The position numbers and the translations under genes were made by a program. The notes under the pieces were generated by a model, which searched no databases, was not told where the DNA came from, and saw nothing but the letters and a program-made list of their open reading frames with translations. This document shows, in pieces, positions 5,635 through 8,173 of a stretch of 8,173 nucleotides of DNA. The stretch's first letter is position 1. Every line of letters starts with the position of its first letter. Source of the DNA: JBQCHF01 sp051953655 (GTDB lineage Bacteria > Actinomycetota > Actinomycetes > Motilibacterales > Motilibacteraceae); assembly GCA_051953655.1 (NCBI GenBank), contig JBQCIO010000113.1:1-8173 (forward strand), written 5' to 3'.

Positions 5635-5649
5635 AACGAGGAGGACCTG

Positions 5650-6573
5650 GTGCAGGCGATCGCGATCGACGAGTACGGCAGCCCCGACGTCATGCGGCCG
5701 CGCGAGCTGCCCGACCCGAAGCTCGGGCCCGACGCGGTCCTGGTGCGGGTGCGCGCGGCGGGTGTGAACCCGGTCGACGCCTACATCCGCGCCGGCTACC
5801 TCGACGGCGCCTTCCCCACGCACTTCCCGCTCATCCCGGGCTGGGACGTCGCCGGCGTGGTGGAGCAGGTCGGCCCGTCGGTCACCGAACTGTCGGTGGG
5901 CGACGAGGTGTTCGGCTACGTCCGCAAGGACCACGTGCAGAACGGCACCTACGCCGAGCTGGTGGCGGCCCCGATCCGCACCGTAGCGCGCAAGCCCGCG
6001 TCGCTGTCCATGCCCGAGGCGGCGGGGGTGCCGCTGGCCGGGCTCACCGCGCTGCAGGCGCTGCGCCGGGTCGGCGTCGGATCCGGCGACACCGTGCTCG
6101 TGCACGCGGCCTCCGGCGGGGTCGGCAGCTTCGCCGTGCAGATCGCCGTCGCGATGGGCGCCCGCGCGATCGGCACCGCGAGCGAGGGCAACCACGACTA
6201 CCTGCGCGAGCTCGGCGCCGAGCCGGTGGCCTACGGCGACGGGCTGGTCGAGCGGGTGCGTGAGATCGCCGGCGGCACGGTCGACGCCGCGGTGGACTTC
6301 GCCGGTGCCGACGCGATCGCCGCCTCGGTGGAGCTGGTCGCCGACCCGGCGCGGATCGCTTCGGTCGTCGACGCCCAGAGCGTGCTCGCCGCCGGCGGCG
6401 GCTACGTCTTCGTCCGGCCCGACCGCGACGACCTCGCCGAGCTGGCCCGGCTGGCCGACGACGGCAAGCTCTCGGTGCACCTGTCCACCACGCTGCCGCT
6501 GGCCCAGGCGCCGGAGGCGCACCGCCTCATCGAGTCCAAGCACAGCCGCGGCAAGATCGTCCTCACGGTCTGA
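5650..6573 (+). CDS. Zinc-independent MDR oxidoreductase, NADPH:quinone reductase type
   Basis: A medium-chain dehydrogenase/reductase predicted to use NAD(P)H to reduce a quinone or an activated enone in the cytoplasm; the true substrate is unknown. Seen in 307 residues: a GroES-like N-terminal domain with VRAAGVNPVDAYIR (34-47) and IPGWDVAGVVEQVG (62-75), then a Rossmann domain with the nucleotide loop AASGGVGS (153-160), and the family-typical end HRLIESKHSRGKIVLTV. There is no cysteine at all, so neither the catalytic nor the structural zinc site of alcohol dehydrogenases can exist; this points to the quinone-reductase branch. The GTG start has AGGAGGA (5639-5645) upstream. It is followed after 15 bases by an amidohydrolase, so the two are probably co-transcribed. 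An inverted repeat lies just upstream. Confidence 0.92.
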   Translation: MQAIAIDEYGSPDVMRPRELPDPKLGPDAVLVRVRAAGVNPVDAYIRAGYLDGAFPTHFPLIPGWDVAGVVEQVGPSVTELSVGDEVFGYVRKDHVQNGTYAELVAAPIRTVARKPASLSMPEAAGVPLAGLTALQALRRVGVGSGDTVLVHAASGGVGSFAVQIAVAMGARAIGTASEGNHDYLRELGAEPVAYGDGLVERVREIAGGTVDAAVDFAGADAIAASVELVADPARIASVVDAQSVLAAGGGYVFVRPDRDDLAELARLADDGKLSVHLSTTLPLAQAPEAHRLIESKHSRGKIVLTV

Positions 6574-6588
6574 GCGGGAGGGGCGAGC

Positions 6589-7491
6589 GTGCGCGACGAG
6601 GACGTCCCCGCGTTCTGGCGGGGGCTCGGGCTTCCCGGCCTGGTCGACGTCCACACCCACTTCATGCCCGAGCCGGTCACGAGGGCCGTGTGGGAGTACT
6701 TCGACCGGGCCGGTCCGCTCGTCGGGCGTGAGTGGCCGATCTCCTACCGGACGTCGGAGGATGAGCGGGTCGCCACGCTGCGCGCGTTCGGCGTGCGGGC
6801 GTTCACCGCGATGGTCTACCCGCACAAGCCGGACATGGCCGAGTGGCTGAACGGGTGGGGCGCCGAGTTCGCCAAGCGCACGCCCGACTGCCTGCGCACG
6901 GCCACGTTCTTCCCCGAAGAGGGTGCCGGCTCCTACGTCGCGTCGGCGATCGAGACCGGGACGCGCGTGTTCAAGGCGCACGTGCAGGTGGGCGCCTACG
7001 ACCCGCTCGACCCGCTGCTCGACGACGTCTGGGGCGTCATCGCCGAGGCCCGAGTGCCGGTGGTGCTGCACGCCGGTTCCGGTCCGCGCCCCGGCGCGCA
7101 CACGGGGCCGGAGCCGGTGGCCGAGGTGCTGCGCCGGCACCCCGGGCTGGTGCTGATCGTGGCGCACATGGGCGCGGTGGAGTACGCCGACTTCCTCGCC
7201 CTGGCCGACCGGTACGAGGACGTGCACCTGGACACCACGATGGTGTTCACCGACTTCTTCGAGGACGCGGCCGCCCCCTACCCCCGCGAGCTGCTGCCCC
7301 GCCTGGTGGACCTGCAGGACCGGGTGCTGCTGGGCACCGACTTCCCGAACATCCCCTATCCCTATGCGCACCAGCTCGAGTCGCTGGCCCGCCTCGACCT
7401 GGGCGAGGACTGGCTGCGGGCGGTGTGCTGGGAGAACGGCGCGCGGCTGTTCGGCGTGGACGCCGACGTCGACGCCGACCTTCCGCGCTGA
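6589..7491 (+). CDS. Amidohydrolase-2 family metal-dependent hydrolase
   Basis: A TIM-barrel hydrolase or decarboxylase of the amidohydrolase superfamily (Amidohydro_2 type, the group that includes ACMSD-like decarboxylases). Seen in 300 residues: VDVHTHF near the N-terminus with H22 and H24 as metal ligands, H161 (VVLHAGSG), H193 (IVAHMG) and D251 (LLGTDFP), the usual metal-binding and catalytic positions in order along the barrel. K129 in FKAHVQ lies at strand 4, where some superfamily members have a carbamylated lysine; here its role is uncertain. The length is typical. The GTG start has GGGAGGGG (6576-6583) just after the upstream stop. The short gap to the oxidoreductase implies one operon, perhaps acting on a shared degradation intermediate (inference). 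The substrate cannot be predicted. Confidence 0.92.
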   Translation: MRDEDVPAFWRGLGLPGLVDVHTHFMPEPVTRAVWEYFDRAGPLVGREWPISYRTSEDERVATLRAFGVRAFTAMVYPHKPDMAEWLNGWGAEFAKRTPDCLRTATFFPEEGAGSYVASAIETGTRVFKAHVQVGAYDPLDPLLDDVWGVIAEARVPVVLHAGSGPRPGAHTGPEPVAEVLRRHPGLVLIVAHMGAVEYADFLALADRYEDVHLDTTMVFTDFFEDAAAPYPRELLPRLVDLQDRVLLGTDFPNIPYPYAHQLESLARLDLGEDWLRAVCWENGARLFGVDADVDADLPR

Positions 7492-7503
7492 GCCCGCCGG
7501 CTC
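7490..7503 (+). terminator. Small hairpin over the amidohydrolase stop codon
   Basis: GAGCC (7490-7494) and GGCTC (7499-7503) pair across a CGCC loop, with a possible T-G and C-G extension outward (7488-7489 with 7504-7505). It overlaps the TGA stop. No T-run follows, so termination is uncertain. It could help separate this gene from the acyl-CoA dehydrogenase-like gene, 51 bases further on. Confidence 0.3.
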
Positions 7504-7554
7504 GGTCAGGAAGACGATCAGTTTGCCCTGTCACGCCTAGGGCATCCCTGCGCC

Positions 7555-8173
7555 GTGACGGCGCGCGGGGTCGACGAGCGGTTCACCGCGCTGGTGCGCT
7601 CAGGTGACCTGGACCTGCCGCTGCCCGGCAGCGGGGGCACCGAGCAGCGGTGGGCGTCGCTGGCCGCGCTAGCTGCCGACGACGTCGTGGTCGGCCGCCT
7701 CGCCGAGGCGCACGCCGACGCCGTCGCCATCCTCGCCGAGCTCGGCCAGCACCCCGAGCAGCTCGTCCCCGGCGGGTCCTGGGGCGTGTGGGCGGCCGAG
7801 CCCCCGGGTGCGGTGGTCACCGCCGTGCGTGCCGACGGCGGATGGGTGCTGAACGGCACCAAGGCGTGGTGCTCGGGCGCGGGTCTGCTCACGGCCGCGC
7901 TCGTCACCGCGCACGCCGACGACGGCCGGCGGATGTTCGCCGTCGACCTGAGCCATCCCGGGGTCCGTCCGGGCAGCGGGACCTGGCAGGGACCGGGCAT
8001 GTCCCGCAGCCGCACCGAGCCGGTCACCTTCGACGCCGTCCCGGCCACGGCCGTCGGCGGCCCGCGCGCCTACCTCGACCGGCCCGGCTTCTGGCACGGC
8101 GCGATCGGCGTGGCCGCCTGCTGGCACGGCGCCGCGGCCGGGGTGGCGCGCCGGCTGCTGGCCGCCGCCGGCC
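7555..8173 (+). CDS. Acyl-CoA dehydrogenase-like flavoprotein (partial, 3' end outside window)
   Basis: The reading frame is open from GTG 7555 to the window edge (206 codons plus one base). Seen: a helical N-terminal region (LAEAHADAVAILAELG, about 49-64) and then the beta-domain segment WGVWAAEPPG with GGWVLNGTKAWCSGAG (about 95-110), the hallmark of acyl-CoA dehydrogenases, where the strands contact FAD and substrate. A helical segment begins at the edge. The family oxidises the alpha-beta bond of acyl-CoA with FAD, but sequence divergence leaves room for a related acyl-ACP or non-acyl flavoenzyme. The catalytic base lies beyond the window. The N-terminal domain looks somewhat short. No ribosome binding site precedes the GTG; an in-frame stop (7489) and no other start between them support it. 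TAGGGC (7538-7543) could serve a nearly leaderless transcript. Confidence 0.85.
   Translation, partial: MTARGVDERFTALVRSGDLDLPLPGSGGTEQRWASLAALAADDVVVGRLAEAHADAVAILAELGQHPEQLVPGGSWGVWAAEPPGAVVTAVRADGGWVLNGTKAWCSGAGLLTAALVTAHADDGRRMFAVDLSHPGVRPGSGTWQGPGMSRSRTEPVTFDAVPATAVGGPRAYLDRPGFWHGAIGVAACWHGAAAGVARRLLAAAG

Noticed and set aside
5540..5649. A tmRNA gene (ssrA), often near smpB
   Set aside because: The gap is only about 110 bases; no tag-coding frame or tRNA-like end is present.

Overview
The window is very GC-rich DNA from an actinobacterium. This rests on gene content and order (ftsE, ftsX, a cell-wall hydrolase, smpB), on GTG starts in six of the eight forward genes, and on a -10-only, leaderless-type promoter. 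The FtsE and FtsX sequences are of the actinobacterial kind, and ftsE-ftsX-smpB is the order known in Mycobacterium (with prfB upstream there). A family cannot be fixed from the sequence; a Geodermatophilales/Frankiales-like lineage is a guess.

Left edge (1-646): a 60-residue zinc-ribbon plus single-membrane-segment microprotein lies on the minus strand (63-245). It diverges from the main gene row. About 400 bases without a gene separate it from ftsE. They hold a good -10 box (486-491) and a perfect 12-bp hairpin (568-597) that would sit in the ftsE leader RNA.

Centre (647-5539): ftsE and ftsX encode the divisome ABC-type transducer. They are followed by a secreted coiled-coil M23 (LytM) endopeptidase whose zinc and catalytic residues are all present, a membrane-anchored or secreted S41 (Ctp/Tsp-like) PDZ protease, and smpB, the trans-translation factor. 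FtsEX is known to drive cell-wall hydrolases across the membrane, so the M23 protein is the obvious candidate client. The S41 protease has its own leaderless-type promoter, and its stop lies two bases before the smpB start, so these two are probably co-transcribed and translationally coupled. Spacers inside the cluster hold hairpins or repeats that could set different expression levels.

Right side (5540-8173): a terminator-like hairpin follows smpB. Then come a zinc-free MDR oxidoreductase (quinone-reductase type), closely followed by an amidohydrolase-2 family metal-dependent hydrolase, and finally the first 206 codons of an acyl-CoA dehydrogenase-like flavoprotein that runs off the window. 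These look like an unrelated metabolic group whose substrates cannot be read from sequence.

I see no CRISPR array, mobile element, phage gene, tRNA or rRNA. Most of the window is ordinary conserved chromosome. The points most worth following are the intact hydrolase beside FtsEX, the S41/SmpB coupling, the promoter-spanning inverted repeat before the S41 gene, and the ftsE leader hairpin.
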